From contig NZ_CP090419.1 in assembly GCF_032716425.1 (NCBI RefSeq), forward strand, positions 2,544,001 through 2,608,000: a stretch of 64,000 nt of DNA, in the 5' to 3' direction. The position numbers and the translations under genes are program-made. Below are positions 26,604-34,818 of the stretch, piece after piece. The notes beneath the pieces are model-generated. The model saw nothing but the letters and a program-made list of their open reading frames with translations, was not told the origin of the DNA and searched no databases. The stretch comes from Pseudoalteromonas sp. N1230-9 (lineage in GTDB: Bacteria; Pseudomonadota; Gammaproteobacteria; Enterobacterales; Alteromonadaceae). Position 1 is the stretch's first letter. Each line of letters opens with the position of its first letter.

Positions 26604-27755
26604 ATGAGCATTGATACATTAAATGCGTTAAGACATGATATAAATGAAATAGATTCAGACTTACTTGTCTTACTAGCCAAACGACGCCGTATTAGCCACA
26701 GCGTTGTTGAATATAAAATTGCCAACAATAAACCAATCCGCGATGAAGCACGTGAGCAAGCGTTGCTCGAAAAACTAATTGGTTACGGAAAGTCGCTTGG
26801 TTTAGATGCCTATTACATTAACAATGTATTTCAAACCATTCTTGAAGACTCTGTACTCAACCAGCAAGCAATGCTACAAAAAAGCCTCAACCCAGATGCG
26901 ATGAGTGAAACACACCGCGTCGCTTACTTGGGTGGTCAAGGTTCATATAGTCAATTGGCTTGCCATAAATACTTTAGCCGACGTCCAGGAAAGGTAATAG
27001 AAATTGGCTGTTCAAGCTTTGAACAAATTACAGGGAACGTTGAAAATGGACAAGCTGACTTCGGCTTACTCCCCATTGAAAATACTAGCTCTGGTAGTAT
27101 TAATGAGGTATTTGATCTCTTACAACATGCGCAAGTATCTATTGTTGGTGAAGTGACCCACAGTGTTGAACATTGTTTGCTTGCCCTGCCAGACACAGAA
27201 CTGTCTCACATAAATAAAATCTATGCTCACCCGCAACCTTTCGCCCAATGTAGCCGCTTTGTACAAGGGCTCGGTGATATTCAACATGAAACATGTGATT
27301 CAACTTTCCATGCACTGCAATCAGCATTAGATACGCCCAATAGCGCAGCAATCGGCTCAGCTCAAGCAGGGAAAAATGTTGGTCTAGAGGTTGTAAAAAC
27401 AGGACTGGCTAATCAAAGTGAAAACCATAGCCGCTTTATTGTTGTTGCACGTAAACCACTACAGGTTTCTAAACAAATACCAACAAAAACAAGCTTGATC
27501 ATGGCAACCAAGCAACAAGCTGGTTCATTAGCTGATGCGTTAATGGTATTTAAGCATCATCAAATAAACCTTGTAAAACTTGAATCTCGCCCTGTACCTG
27601 GTAACCCGTGGGAAGAGGTTTTTTATGTAGACTTAGAGGCTAACCTTGATGATTTACATGTCAAACAAGCACTCGAAGAGCTGAAAGAGCACACCCAATA
27701 TATTCGTATTCTAGGCTGCTACCAAAGCGAGTCTTTACAAGCTGTCAGCGTTTAA
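26604..27755 (+). CDS. pheA: Chorismate mutase/prephenate dehydratase (P-protein)
   Basis: 383 residues from the ATG at 26604 (GAGGAAAC upstream); the frame extends 16 codons upstream into the terminator hairpin, which cannot be coding. The chorismate mutase AroQ domain is 1-90 (LRHDINEIDSDLLVLLAKRRRISHSVVEYK). The prephenate dehydratase domain is about 105-285 (YLGGQGSYSQLACHKYF, LLPIENTSSGSINEVFDLL). The ACT regulatory domain is about 297-375, with the Phe-binding LESRPVPGNPWEEVFYVD. It makes phenylpyruvate from chorismate and should be feedback-inhibited by phenylalanine. It is controlled by the attenuator just upstream, followed by its own terminator, and not linked to aroF/tyrA here. Confidence 0.95.
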   Translation: MSIDTLNALRHDINEIDSDLLVLLAKRRRISHSVVEYKIANNKPIRDEAREQALLEKLIGYGKSLGLDAYYINNVFQTILEDSVLNQQAMLQKSLNPDAMSETHRVAYLGGQGSYSQLACHKYFSRRPGKVIEIGCSSFEQITGNVENGQADFGLLPIENTSSGSINEVFDLLQHAQVSIVGEVTHSVEHCLLALPDTELSHINKIYAHPQPFAQCSRFVQGLGDIQHETCDSTFHALQSALDTPNSAAIGSAQAGKNVGLEVVKTGLANQSENHSRFIVVARKPLQVSKQIPTKTSLIMATKQQAGSLADALMVFKHHQINLVKLESRPVPGNPWEEVFYVDLEANLDDLHVKQALEELKEHTQYIRILGCYQSESLQAVSV

Positions 27756-27779
27756 CGTAAAAACTAGTCGTAACACCAA

Positions 27780-27804
27780 AAGGAGCTAGCAAGCTCCTTT
27801 TTTG
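27780..27804 (+). terminator. pheA terminator
   Basis: AAGGAGCT / AGCTCCTT with an AGCA loop and a T6 tail, 24 bases after the pheA stop. Confidence 0.85.
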
Positions 27805-27885
27805 TTACGAATATTCACCGCAGACACTTGCACCCAAGGCACTCCCTAAGCATAATCTTGAAAACACTTCAAAATTGGATCTTTC

Positions 27886-28404
27886 ATGAATTGGTTAGCT
27901 GAATTAGCAAGCAAAAGAACACCTTGGGTTTTACTCGCCTTAACCGCATTTGTTTTTGAAATAACAGCGCTGTTCTTTCAATACAATATGGGACTTGAGC
28001 CCTGCATAATGTGTATTTACCAACGCTTTGCTATGCTTGGCCTTCTTGGTGCAGGTATTGTCGGCGCAATCAACCCACAAAGTACCCTATGTAGACTTAT
28101 CGCATTTGTTACTTGGGGGATATCTTCAATTTGGGGCTACTTTATTGCCAAAGAACACATCGCGATGCAAAACAATACAGACCCGTTTGCATTTAGCTGT
28201 GCATTTGAACCAAACTTTCCAAGCTTTATGCCTCTACACGAATGGATCCCAAGCTTCTTTGCTGCAACAGGTGATTGTGGAAACATAGATTGGCAATTTG
28301 CGTCAATGAGTATGCCTGCGTGGATGGAAGTTATTTTTGCAGCCTATTCACTTGTTTTTATCGCTGTTGTAGCAAGTCGTTTAGTAATTAAAAAGTCGTT
28401 GTAA
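27886..28404 (+). CDS. dsbB: Disulfide bond formation protein DsbB
   Basis: This 172-residue inner-membrane protein has four transmembrane helices. The first periplasmic loop carries the redox pair in GLEPCIMCIYQRFAM (CxxC, with the conserved Arg after it). The second loop holds the other pair, in FSCAFEPNFPSFMPLHEW and ATGDCGNIDWQF. DsbB reoxidises periplasmic DsbA and passes electrons to quinones; the PLHEWxP segment is the usual one before the second cysteine. Its stop overlaps the next start (TAATG), coupling it to a small membrane protein. No dsbA is present in the window. Confidence 0.93.
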   Translation: MNWLAELASKRTPWVLLALTAFVFEITALFFQYNMGLEPCIMCIYQRFAMLGLLGAGIVGAINPQSTLCRLIAFVTWGISSIWGYFIAKEHIAMQNNTDPFAFSCAFEPNFPSFMPLHEWIPSFFAATGDCGNIDWQFASMSMPAWMEVIFAAYSLVFIAVVASRLVIKKSL

Positions 28405-28706
28405 TGTTGTATTTTTTTTCTAGTCAAATTCCTGCTTTAAAAGAGTTTAAAGTAAGACAACGTCAGCAAATTATTGCTCTTGCACTTGCGCATTTAAGTC
28501 CTACACAAAAGATCATTTTATCTGTATGTAAACTTGTTTTTTTAGCGCCCCTGTTTTTAGGTTTAGCTTATTTTCAGGGCTGGTCGCTTGTGCCTTGGCT
28601 GCTACTAGCTGGTCTGAGCTATCCACTCATAACAACACCGATAGAAAACATGTTTGCGCTCCCCCATTTACAAGTCGCAATTAAAGAGTTTAAACAGGGC
28701 GAATAA
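28404..28706 (+). CDS. Small membrane protein downstream of dsbB (DUF6170-like)
   Basis: This 100-residue protein has a soluble N-terminal helix (ALKEFKVRQRQQIIALALAHLSPTQK), two hydrophobic segments (about 43-60 and 65-82) and a basic/acidic tail. No catalytic motif is visible. I recall a family of unknown function (DUF6170) next to dsbB in Alteromonadales, which fits, but I cannot verify this. The TAATG junction implies translation dependent on dsbB, so a role in the disulfide pathway or its membrane environment is possible but unproven. Confidence 0.65.
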   Translation: MLYFFSSQIPALKEFKVRQRQQIIALALAHLSPTQKIILSVCKLVFLAPLFLGLAYFQGWSLVPWLLLAGLSYPLITTPIENMFALPHLQVAIKEFKQGE

Positions 28707-28717
28707 CCGCCCTGTTT
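28692..28717. terminator. Bidirectional hairpin between small membrane protein and comEA-like genes
   Basis: AAACAGGGCG / CGCCCTGTTT with an AATAAC loop; the stem includes the end of the upstream gene and its stop codon. It lies between convergent genes that are 17 bases apart. Confidence 0.65.
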
Positions 28718-28723
28718 ACTTAT

Positions 28724-29017
28724 TTAAAGAATAATTTTTCCTTCTAGCTGCGAGAACACCTTTTCACCGATCCCTTTTACATCTTTGAGTTGTTCTAATG
28801 ATTTAAAAGGCCCCTGCTGAGTTCGGTGTTCTATAATCGCTTTGGCTTTTGACTCACCCACGCCAGGAAGCAAAGTGAGTTGCTCAACACTGGCTTTATT
28901 TATATTCACCTTTTGCTGTTTAACTTGCACAGCTCCTTTATCTTCAGCTGCACTAATAGGTAAAGTGGGCAATAAAGTTAAGCCTATTGATAGAAAGAGA
29001 CTTGATAATAGTTTCAT
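28724..29017 (-). CDS. ComEA-like helix-hairpin-helix protein, exported
   Basis: 97 residues from the ATG at 29017, which has GGAGG eight bases upstream; the longer frame starting at 29038 lacks such a site. A signal peptide (MKLLSSLFLSIGLTLLPTLPISA) is followed by a short linker and a ComEA-type domain. It has the two helix-hairpin-helix motifs VNINKASVEQLTLLPGVGESKAKAIIEHR and FKSLEQLKDVKGIGEKVFSQL. It is predicted to be a periplasmic DNA-binding protein, as in DNA uptake or pulling during competence. E. coli YbaV is the closest type that I know. Confidence 0.85.
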   Translation of the reverse strand: MKLLSSLFLSIGLTLLPTLPISAAEDKGAVQVKQQKVNINKASVEQLTLLPGVGESKAKAIIEHRTQQGPFKSLEQLKDVKGIGEKVFSQLEGKIIL

Positions 29018-29193
29018 ATTTTCCTCCGTGATATCCATTATGGATAGTTAAGTTAATTATCACCTAACGCTTATTGCATCCCTATCGTTTCTATAATGGT
29101 GACATCATTAAATAAACCTAAAACCGACCGCAATGTCAAATAATCACCACAAAAAATAGACTCATCAAACTTGCAAATTCCGCCACAAACGAT

Positions 29194-29213
29194 TACTGTA
29201 TATAAAAACAGTA
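29194..29213. promoter_or_regulatory. LexA (SOS) box of yebG
   Basis: CTGTATATAAAAACAG (29196-29211) flanked by TA on both sides gives a nearly ideal gammaproteobacterial LexA box. It is 54 bases upstream of the yebG ATG. A TTGCAA at 29171-29176 lies 17 bases before the box and may be the -35, with the box covering the -10. Confidence 0.9.
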
Positions 29214-29266
29214 ATCAAAGTGGCGTTGCTACGCTACAAATGCCACGCTTAAATGCAGGAGAAATC

Positions 29267-29572
29267 ATGGCTGTTGTTGTTAAATATGTTGTAGAAAGAA
29301 ACGGAGTCGAGCGAATGACGTTTACTACTAAAAAAGAAGCTGACGCATATGACAAGATGCTCGACATTGCTGAATCACTAGAAATGATGCTTGAGAAAGT
29401 TGACGTACCACTTAGTGAGCAACAAATTGAATCTCTTGCACTTGAGATGGCAAAAGAAAAAGACCAATTTATGGCTGTTTTGAAAGGTATTAAAGAGGCC
29501 CCTGTAAAACCTAAAAAAGCAAAATCAGCCACCGACAATGTTGCAGATATAAAAGAAAAAGCAGCAGGTTAA
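29267..29572 (+). CDS. yebG: DNA damage-inducible protein YebG
   Basis: 101 residues from the ATG at 29267 (AGGAGAA eight bases upstream). The frame extends 32 codons upstream through the LexA box, which is rejected as coding. The sequence AVVVKYVVERNGVERMTFTTKKEADAYDKMLDIAESLEMML is the YebG pattern, followed by a basic Lys/Ala-rich tail. YebG is an SOS-regulated small protein of unclear molecular role. The LexA box directly upstream supports the identification and predicts induction by DNA damage. Confidence 0.92.
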   Translation: MAVVVKYVVERNGVERMTFTTKKEADAYDKMLDIAESLEMMLEKVDVPLSEQQIESLALEMAKEKDQFMAVLKGIKEAPVKPKKAKSATDNVADIKEKAAG

Positions 29573-29587
29573 AAATAAAAATCCAAT

Positions 29588-29616
29588 AAAAAGGGCAACT
29601 CTATGTTGCCCTTTTT
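29588..29616. terminator. Bidirectional terminator between yebG and putP
   Basis: AAAAAGGGCAAC / GTTGCCCTTTTT, 12-bp stem with a TCTAT loop, giving T-runs on both strands between convergent genes. Confidence 0.9.
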
Positions 29617-29645
29617 GTATCTAATCAAAAGTGTCTAATTAAAAA

Positions 29646-31181
29646 TTACAGTGATGCCTCAACGTCATCAAATAATTTAGTAATTTCTTCTTTAGGTTCT
29701 GGTGTACTTAAACTCACAGCAACTATCGCAATACTTGATAGAATAAACCCAGGCACTATCTCATAGATAATTGCACTTAACTTTTGCCCATCAATCGTAA
29801 CTGGTGCATAAATCCAAAATAGAACTGTCGCAGCACCCACAACCATACCCGCTATGGCTCCTTGAAGGTTCATACGTTTCCAGTAAAGGCTGAATAACAC
29901 AAGTGGACCAAATGCAGCACCAAAACCTGCCCATGCATTACTGACTAGGTCAAGAATAGAGCTATTACGGTCATAAGCTAAGTAGATAGCAAACAACGCA
30001 ACCAAAATAACACTAATTCGGCCGACTAAAACAAGCTCTTTCTGAGACGCACTGCGGTTGAGATATATTTTATAGAAATCCTCAGTCAATGAGCTTGAAC
30101 ACACCAATAACTGTGACGAAATAGTACTCATAATCGCCGCAAGAATAGCAGCAAGTAAGAAGCCAGCAATCAGTGGGTGGAAAATAAGCTCAGACAGCAC
30201 TAAGAAAATAGTTTCTTTGTCATCAATTGGCATTTGGTTTTCCAGCATGTAAGCGGCACCAAATAGACCAGTTAGCACAGCACCAATTGCCGATAATGTC
30301 ATCCACGACATACCCACACGGCGCATGGTCGGCATATCTTTCACTGAGCGAACAGACATAAAGCGTACAATGATATGTGGCTGACCAAAATAACCTAGTC
30401 CCCACGCCATTGCCGAGATGATGGCAATTGTTGAGCCACCTGCAAACCAGTCCATCATATTAAGTGCATGAATTTCCGATTCTTTCGGAGAGCTTAGTAA
30501 TAAGTCATAGCGAGCATTAGCTAACGTATCCATAAACGGCTGGTCAAGCATAGTATAGGTCGCTATCGGTACTGCAAGCAGCGACACGAACATGATACAA
30601 CCTTGCACAAAATCAGTTAAACTAACTGCTAAAAAACCACCGAATAATGTGTAAAGAACAACCACACCCGTTGTGATATACAAGCCCATCTCGTAACTCA
30701 TGTTGAATGAATTTTCGAACAGCTTGCCACCCGCAACAACCCCTGATGAAGTGTATAATGTGAAGAATACGATAATAACAATAGCTGAAATTACGCGCAG
30801 AATATTTTTATTATCATCGAAGCGATTTGCAAAATAGTCTGGAATGGTGATTGAATCATTCGCTTTCTCTGTATACACGCGCAAACGTGGTGCGACGAGA
30901 AAATAGTTTGCCCAAGCACCAAGTACCAAACCTATTGCGATCCATACCTTGCTTAAACCAAACAAGTACATTGCACCTGGCAGACCCATCAGTAACCAAC
31001 CACTCATATCTGATGCACCTGCTGATAGCGCAGCGACACTTGGTGATAGATTACGACCACCTAGCATGTATCCCGATACATCATCTGTTGATTGTTTGTA
31101 AGCATAAAGCCCAATCCCCAACATTACGATGAAGTACAATGCTAACGAAATTATCATTCCTGTTTCCAAATTAGCCTCCAA
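29646..31181 (-). CDS. putP: Sodium/proline symporter PutP
   Basis: This 511-residue SSF family transporter has about 13 transmembrane helices. Diagnostic blocks are YMLGGRNLSPSVAALSAGASDMSGWLLMGLPGAMYLFG (helix 2, with the Na/proline site Asp in GASDMSGW), TIPDYFANRF, TLFGGFLAVSLTDFVQG and STISSQLLVCSSSLTEDFYK (helix 9). These match E. coli PutP closely. It imports proline with sodium, for catabolism or as an osmolyte. No putA lies next to it in the window. The upstream 350 bases are shared with the divergent EAL/HDOD gene and hold several palindromes. Confidence 0.92.
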   Translation of the reverse strand: MEANLETGMIISLALYFIVMLGIGLYAYKQSTDDVSGYMLGGRNLSPSVAALSAGASDMSGWLLMGLPGAMYLFGLSKVWIAIGLVLGAWANYFLVAPRLRVYTEKANDSITIPDYFANRFDDNKNILRVISAIVIIVFFTLYTSSGVVAGGKLFENSFNMSYEMGLYITTGVVVLYTLFGGFLAVSLTDFVQGCIMFVSLLAVPIATYTMLDQPFMDTLANARYDLLLSSPKESEIHALNMMDWFAGGSTIAIISAMAWGLGYFGQPHIIVRFMSVRSVKDMPTMRRVGMSWMTLSAIGAVLTGLFGAAYMLENQMPIDDKETIFLVLSELIFHPLIAGFLLAAILAAIMSTISSQLLVCSSSLTEDFYKIYLNRSASQKELVLVGRISVILVALFAIYLAYDRNSSILDLVSNAWAGFGAAFGPLVLFSLYWKRMNLQGAIAGMVVGAATVLFWIYAPVTIDGQKLSAIIYEIVPGFILSSIAIVAVSLSTPEPKEEITKLFDDVEASL

Positions 31182-31374
31182 TTATTGATTAATGTTGGCT
31201 TTTAATCCGAATAATGACTCGCAAGCCATTTAATTTTAAGACATTATTGGGGTAAAAACCGATATCACTCACGACTATATCATGCTTCTACCCTCCAACT
31301 CCAATCTAGCCGATGGGTAGCGGCTTTGACGCAACAAACACTTTGCTAACAATTTTTCTATTATTTAGACGCAA

Positions 31375-31501
31375 GTAATAGAATTCTATTACGATTTATC
31401 CTAGTCTTAGGATCTAAAGTGAAATAATAAAACAACTTTTCCCCGTTTCAGCTCTTTTACTAATGCTATTTCAAACGCAATGCAATATATTGCGGGGAAA
31501 A
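31375..31501. promoter_or_regulatory. Palindrome-rich divergent control region
   Basis: Within the 351-base gap between putP and the EAL/HDOD gene lie four elements. GTAATAGAATTCTATTAC (31375-31392) is an 18-base perfect palindrome. ATCCTA-gtct-TAGGAT spans 31398-31413. GCAATATATTGC (31482-31493) is a perfect palindrome. A wide inverted pair, TTTTCCCCG (31437-31445) / CGGGGAAAA (31493-31501), ends 31 bases before the start codon. They look like an operator plus a structured 5' leader. No known consensus is recognised, and I see nothing else in 31182-31374. Confidence 0.5.
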
Positions 31502-31532
31502 ATGATTTAACTGATGTGGATTTGCTTCAAAT

Positions 31533-32756
31533 ATGTACTTTTACGCTGCGCGCCAACCAATTCTAGACAAAGAAAAGAAACTTGTAGGCTATGAACTTCT
31601 CTTTAGAGATGGTGTAGATAACGTGTTTCCTGAGATTGATGGTGATGAAGCGACTTCTCGACTCATTGAAGGCAGCCAATTCAACTTTGGACTTGATGAT
31701 TTAACTGATAATAAGCCTGCCTATATCAACTTTACCCTAGAAACGCTGCAAAAAGGCTACCCGTTACTGCTTGGTAAAGACCAGATTGTTGTAGAAATTC
31801 TTGAAACAATCCAACCAGGGAAACGCCTTTTAGCTATAGTCAAAGACTTAAAAGAAAAAGGCTACACCCTTGCGCTTGATGATTATATTCATCAACCTGT
31901 TTGGCGTCATTTTTACCCTTTTATTGATATTATTAAAATCGACTTTTTAACCTGTACAAAGGAATCAATACAAGAAGTCATAGAAGCAATCAAACCTTTC
32001 CCTCAGATCCAGCTTTTGGCGGAAAAGGTTGAAACATATGAGAAATATCAACTTGCCGTTGATATGGGCTTTAGCTACTTTCAAGGCTTTTTCTTCTCAA
32101 AACCAGAGATGGTACAAAGTAAAACACTTCCCCCCTCAGAAATGGCACTTGCAGAGCTTTTGTATGAAACATCAAGCGTCGATGTAAACCTTAAAAAAAT
32201 CACTGAAGTTTTCGAGCGAGACGTTAACCTATCATACAAGCTACTACGCTACTCAAACTCAGCAGCATTTAAGCGCCGAGCAGAAATAAGCACCATTAAG
32301 CAAGCGCTTATTGTATTAGGCAACGAAGAGATAAAACGTTTCTTATCACTGTTGTTTGCAGCACAAGTTGCCGCAGATAAACCTGCTGAGCTAATTCGAC
32401 TGTCATTAACGCGAGCTCGCTTCACCGAACTACTTGCCATTAACCACGGTCAGCTACGTGATACTGGCATGGCATTTTTAACGGGCATGATGTCATTAAT
32501 GGACGCTATCTTAGATGAAGATATGCCAAGCGTGATGAAAAAACTGCCATTAAGTAATGACATAAAAGCCGCACTGCTCGATGAAGAAGGGCAACTTGCC
32601 GTTTACTTACGGCTTGTAAAGCAATACGAGCAAGCAAACTGGCAAGGCGCTAAAGATATTCAACAAGAGCTTGGTCTAGCCCCTGAAGAGGTGCCCGATG
32701 CTTATCATGATGCTGTTAACTGGGCAAATGAACAAATGTCAGTTTTTGGCGATTAA
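31533..32756 (+). CDS. EAL-like/HDOD domain signalling protein
   Basis: This 407-residue protein has an N-terminal degenerate EAL domain (about 1-205). YELLFRDG replaces EAL, and LALDDY and IIKIDFL replace the metal-binding DDFGTG and KVD motifs, so it should not hydrolyse cyclic-di-GMP. An HDOD domain follows (about 205-390: NLSYKLLRYSNSAAFKRRAEISTIKQALIVLGNEEIKRFLSLL). This YuxH/CdgJ-type layout is known from Vibrio, where members affect motility and biofilm formation. The ATG lacks an obvious Shine-Dalgarno sequence, and the leader can form a long hairpin, so translation may be regulated. Confidence 0.85.
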   Translation: MYFYAARQPILDKEKKLVGYELLFRDGVDNVFPEIDGDEATSRLIEGSQFNFGLDDLTDNKPAYINFTLETLQKGYPLLLGKDQIVVEILETIQPGKRLLAIVKDLKEKGYTLALDDYIHQPVWRHFYPFIDIIKIDFLTCTKESIQEVIEAIKPFPQIQLLAEKVETYEKYQLAVDMGFSYFQGFFFSKPEMVQSKTLPPSEMALAELLYETSSVDVNLKKITEVFERDVNLSYKLLRYSNSAAFKRRAEISTIKQALIVLGNEEIKRFLSLLFAAQVAADKPAELIRLSLTRARFTELLAINHGQLRDTGMAFLTGMMSLMDAILDEDMPSVMKKLPLSNDIKAALLDEEGQLAVYLRLVKQYEQANWQGAKDIQQELGLAPEEVPDAYHDAVNWANEQMSVFGD

Positions 32757-32774
32757 ACAAACATATAGCGAATA

Positions 32775-32805
32775 AAAAATGCCAGCAAAAGCTGGCATTT
32801 TTTAT
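32775..32805. terminator. Bidirectional terminator between EAL/HDOD gene and mlaA
   Basis: AAAAAATGCCAGC / GCTGGCATTTTTT with an AAAA loop, between convergent genes. It also ends the long ccm-mlaA transcript from the other side. Confidence 0.9.
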
Positions 32806-32817
32806 TCTAATAGATTG

Positions 32818-33552
32818 TTAAAGATTTTCTAAGAAGTCTTCATCAAAATCATCAGGCTCTTCTTCAATGGGCGGATTACCGTCATGTAGTTCATACAATT
32901 GGCGCTGAAAATAAATATCTTTCATAAAGATATAGGGATCTAGCGACTCATTTAATAAACTCTCTTGTGGTATTAATGATGCCCTCGCCTCTACAGCCTT
33001 TAATGCAAAAACGAGTATAGTTTGTGGCGTAGTAAGCGCAATTTCTGGTAAAACAACATTATCAACTACATCACCGGTTAGGTTTCTTGCTGTGGTTGGC
33101 CCCATACCTGGCAACATAAGATAAGCACCGTCACCGACTCCCCATATACCTAGAGTCTGACCAAAATCCTCATCAACTATTTCTAAGCCAAGCGATGACG
33201 CAACGTCAAAAAAGCCAAATAAGCCTACAGTCGAGTTAACTAAAAAGCGTGCTAAGCTAATACTCATGTTACCCGGTTTGCCTTGTAAGCCAGCATTCAC
33301 CATAGCAGTCGGCGCAGTTATATTATCTGTAAAATTCACGATACTGCGTCTAACCGGCACAGGCGTCACTGTTACATAACCAACAGCCGCAGGACGAAGG
33401 ATATACGCATCTAATACATCCATATTAAAGTCATACATAGGGCGGTTAAATGACTGCAGGGGATCACGGTCATCTAGTTTTTCGTCAGGTACTTGTGCGC
33501 ATCCTGCGAGCACCGCAAAAAAAATAAAAAATAAACTGTGCTTAAACATCAA
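32818..33552 (-). CDS. mlaA: MlaA (VacJ) outer-membrane lipoprotein
   Basis: This 244-residue protein starts with a lipoprotein signal (FFIFFAVLAGCAQ, lipobox LAGC, Cys18). The MlaA domain contains DPLQSFNRPMYDFNMDVLDAYILRPAAVGY, RFLVNSTVGLFGFFDVAS, DEDFGQTLGIWGVGDGAYLMLPGMGPTTARN and a short acidic C-terminal tail. MlaA works with porins to remove misplaced phospholipid from the outer leaflet and hand it to MlaC. It follows ccmI by only six bases and is therefore likely in the ccm transcript; the other mla genes are not in the window. Confidence 0.93.
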   Translation of the reverse strand: MMFKHSLFFIFFAVLAGCAQVPDEKLDDRDPLQSFNRPMYDFNMDVLDAYILRPAAVGYVTVTPVPVRRSIVNFTDNITAPTAMVNAGLQGKPGNMSISLARFLVNSTVGLFGFFDVASSLGLEIVDEDFGQTLGIWGVGDGAYLMLPGMGPTTARNLTGDVVDNVVLPEIALTTPQTILVFALKAVEARASLIPQESLLNESLDPYIFMKDIYFQRQLYELHDGNPPIEEEPDDFDEDFLENL

Positions 33553-33558
33553 CTGTCC

Positions 33559-34818
33559 TTACGGTATCAATTCATTAATCAGCAATGCGTACTCTTTAAC
33601 TTCAGCACGCTCTAAAATATCCGACTTACCTTCTAATTCGCCGCTAGAAGGTACCACAGTTGCATCTTTTGATAAACGCGCAGTTAAGATAATTTTATCT
33701 GTGCTAGAAAGCGTTAATCCTTCAACCATGGCATTGCTGTCACTGAGTGTTACCTCTAGTGGAAAGCTATATTCTGTCATTTTAACAACAGCTAATGGCA
33801 TAGGCGGACCATTCGCGGCTTTTGCAAAAACAAATAATGTGCCATCATCCGGAAGCTGTGTTTTTAACTCACTGGCTAAGTCAACGGTGACTTTTATTTC
33901 ACTGTTTGCTATTTCAGCTTGTGTGTTATCAGTAACCTGTTCACTGCCCATTTTCGCATCTATTTCAGCAATTCGCTGCGCTATCATGCTATAGCGAGGA
34001 TCGTCTTTTTGCATACTAGCCAGTAATACTTCAAATGCCGTTTTCGCTTGTAGCCAATCTTTACGCTCATAAGCAATTAATGCCAGTAATGAGATTGCAT
34101 CAACATTAGTTGGTTCTGATTTAAGAACCTTCGACAGCATTGTCGCAGCACGCGACATATTTGCATCACTCCCCTCAATTAACAAAACTTGTGCATAGCT
34201 AATTAGCACCTGCTTGTTATCTGGGTTCATCTTTAACACTTTATCAAATGATTGCATAGCCATGTCATATTCATTCAACGACATAGCCACACGCCCTAGC
34301 AACATCCACGCAACTTCATCATCACCGCTTCTGTCTAACTTAGTACGCAGTGCAAGTGCAAATGCTTGAAGCTCATTTGGAGTCAATGGCTCTTTATCCT
34401 GCATTACAGCACGTTCACCATATGACTTTAAGTTTGCCATTGCATCGTGCCAGCCTTTTATTTGTTGCTGGCTGCCTGTGAAGCTATAAAAAATAACGGT
34501 TAACGCAACTAAAAAACCAGCGCCAGTTAAGGCAATAATGCGATTATTACCAGAACTATTTAACGCTTTTTCAGACGATAATTCGTTTAACAAGCGTCGC
34601 TTTTGCTCAACAACAGATTCCTCATGCATTTGAGCATCTATACGCTGATTTTCAAGATCAGCGTTTAACTCTTCTAAACGTTGGTGGTAGATACGGATCA
34701 ATTCCGAGTTTGCATTGTGATCAAGACGTTGAATTTTTTCGCGCTTAAAAAAGGGTACCACAACAAATAGCAATGCAATCAGTGTGAGTAAAACAAATAA
34801 AGCCCACATTAATGCCAT
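33559..34818 (-). CDS. ccmI: Cytochrome c biogenesis protein CcmI
   Basis: This 419-residue protein has an N-terminal helix (MWALFVLLTLIALLFVVVPFF), a leucine-zipper-like cytosolic loop (about 30-90), a second helix (IIALTGAGFLVALTVIFYSF) and periplasmic TPR units (WMLLGRVAMSLNEYDMAMQSFDKVLKMNPDN, VLISYAQVLLIEG). The C-terminal beta-domain (about 305-415) matches the CycH C-domain. CcmI holds apocytochrome c for haem ligation with CcmH/CcmF. It starts directly after the ccmH stop codon. Confidence 0.9.
   Translation of the reverse strand: MALMWALFVLLTLIALLFVVVPFFKREKIQRLDHNANSELIRIYHQRLEELNADLENQRIDAQMHEESVVEQKRRLLNELSSEKALNSSGNNRIIALTGAGFLVALTVIFYSFTGSQQQIKGWHDAMANLKSYGERAVMQDKEPLTPNELQAFALALRTKLDRSGDDEVAWMLLGRVAMSLNEYDMAMQSFDKVLKMNPDNKQVLISYAQVLLIEGSDANMSRAATMLSKVLKSEPTNVDAISLLALIAYERKDWLQAKTAFEVLLASMQKDDPRYSMIAQRIAEIDAKMGSEQVTDNTQAEIANSEIKVTVDLASELKTQLPDDGTLFVFAKAANGPPMPLAVVKMTEYSFPLEVTLSDSNAMVEGLTLSSTDKIILTARLSKDATVVPSSGELEGKSDILERAEVKEYALLINELIP

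Noticed and set aside
29171..29266. 32-codon N-terminal extension of YebG
   Set aside because: It runs through the LexA box and has no ribosome site; the known family starts at AVVVKYVVE, after the AGGAGAA site.
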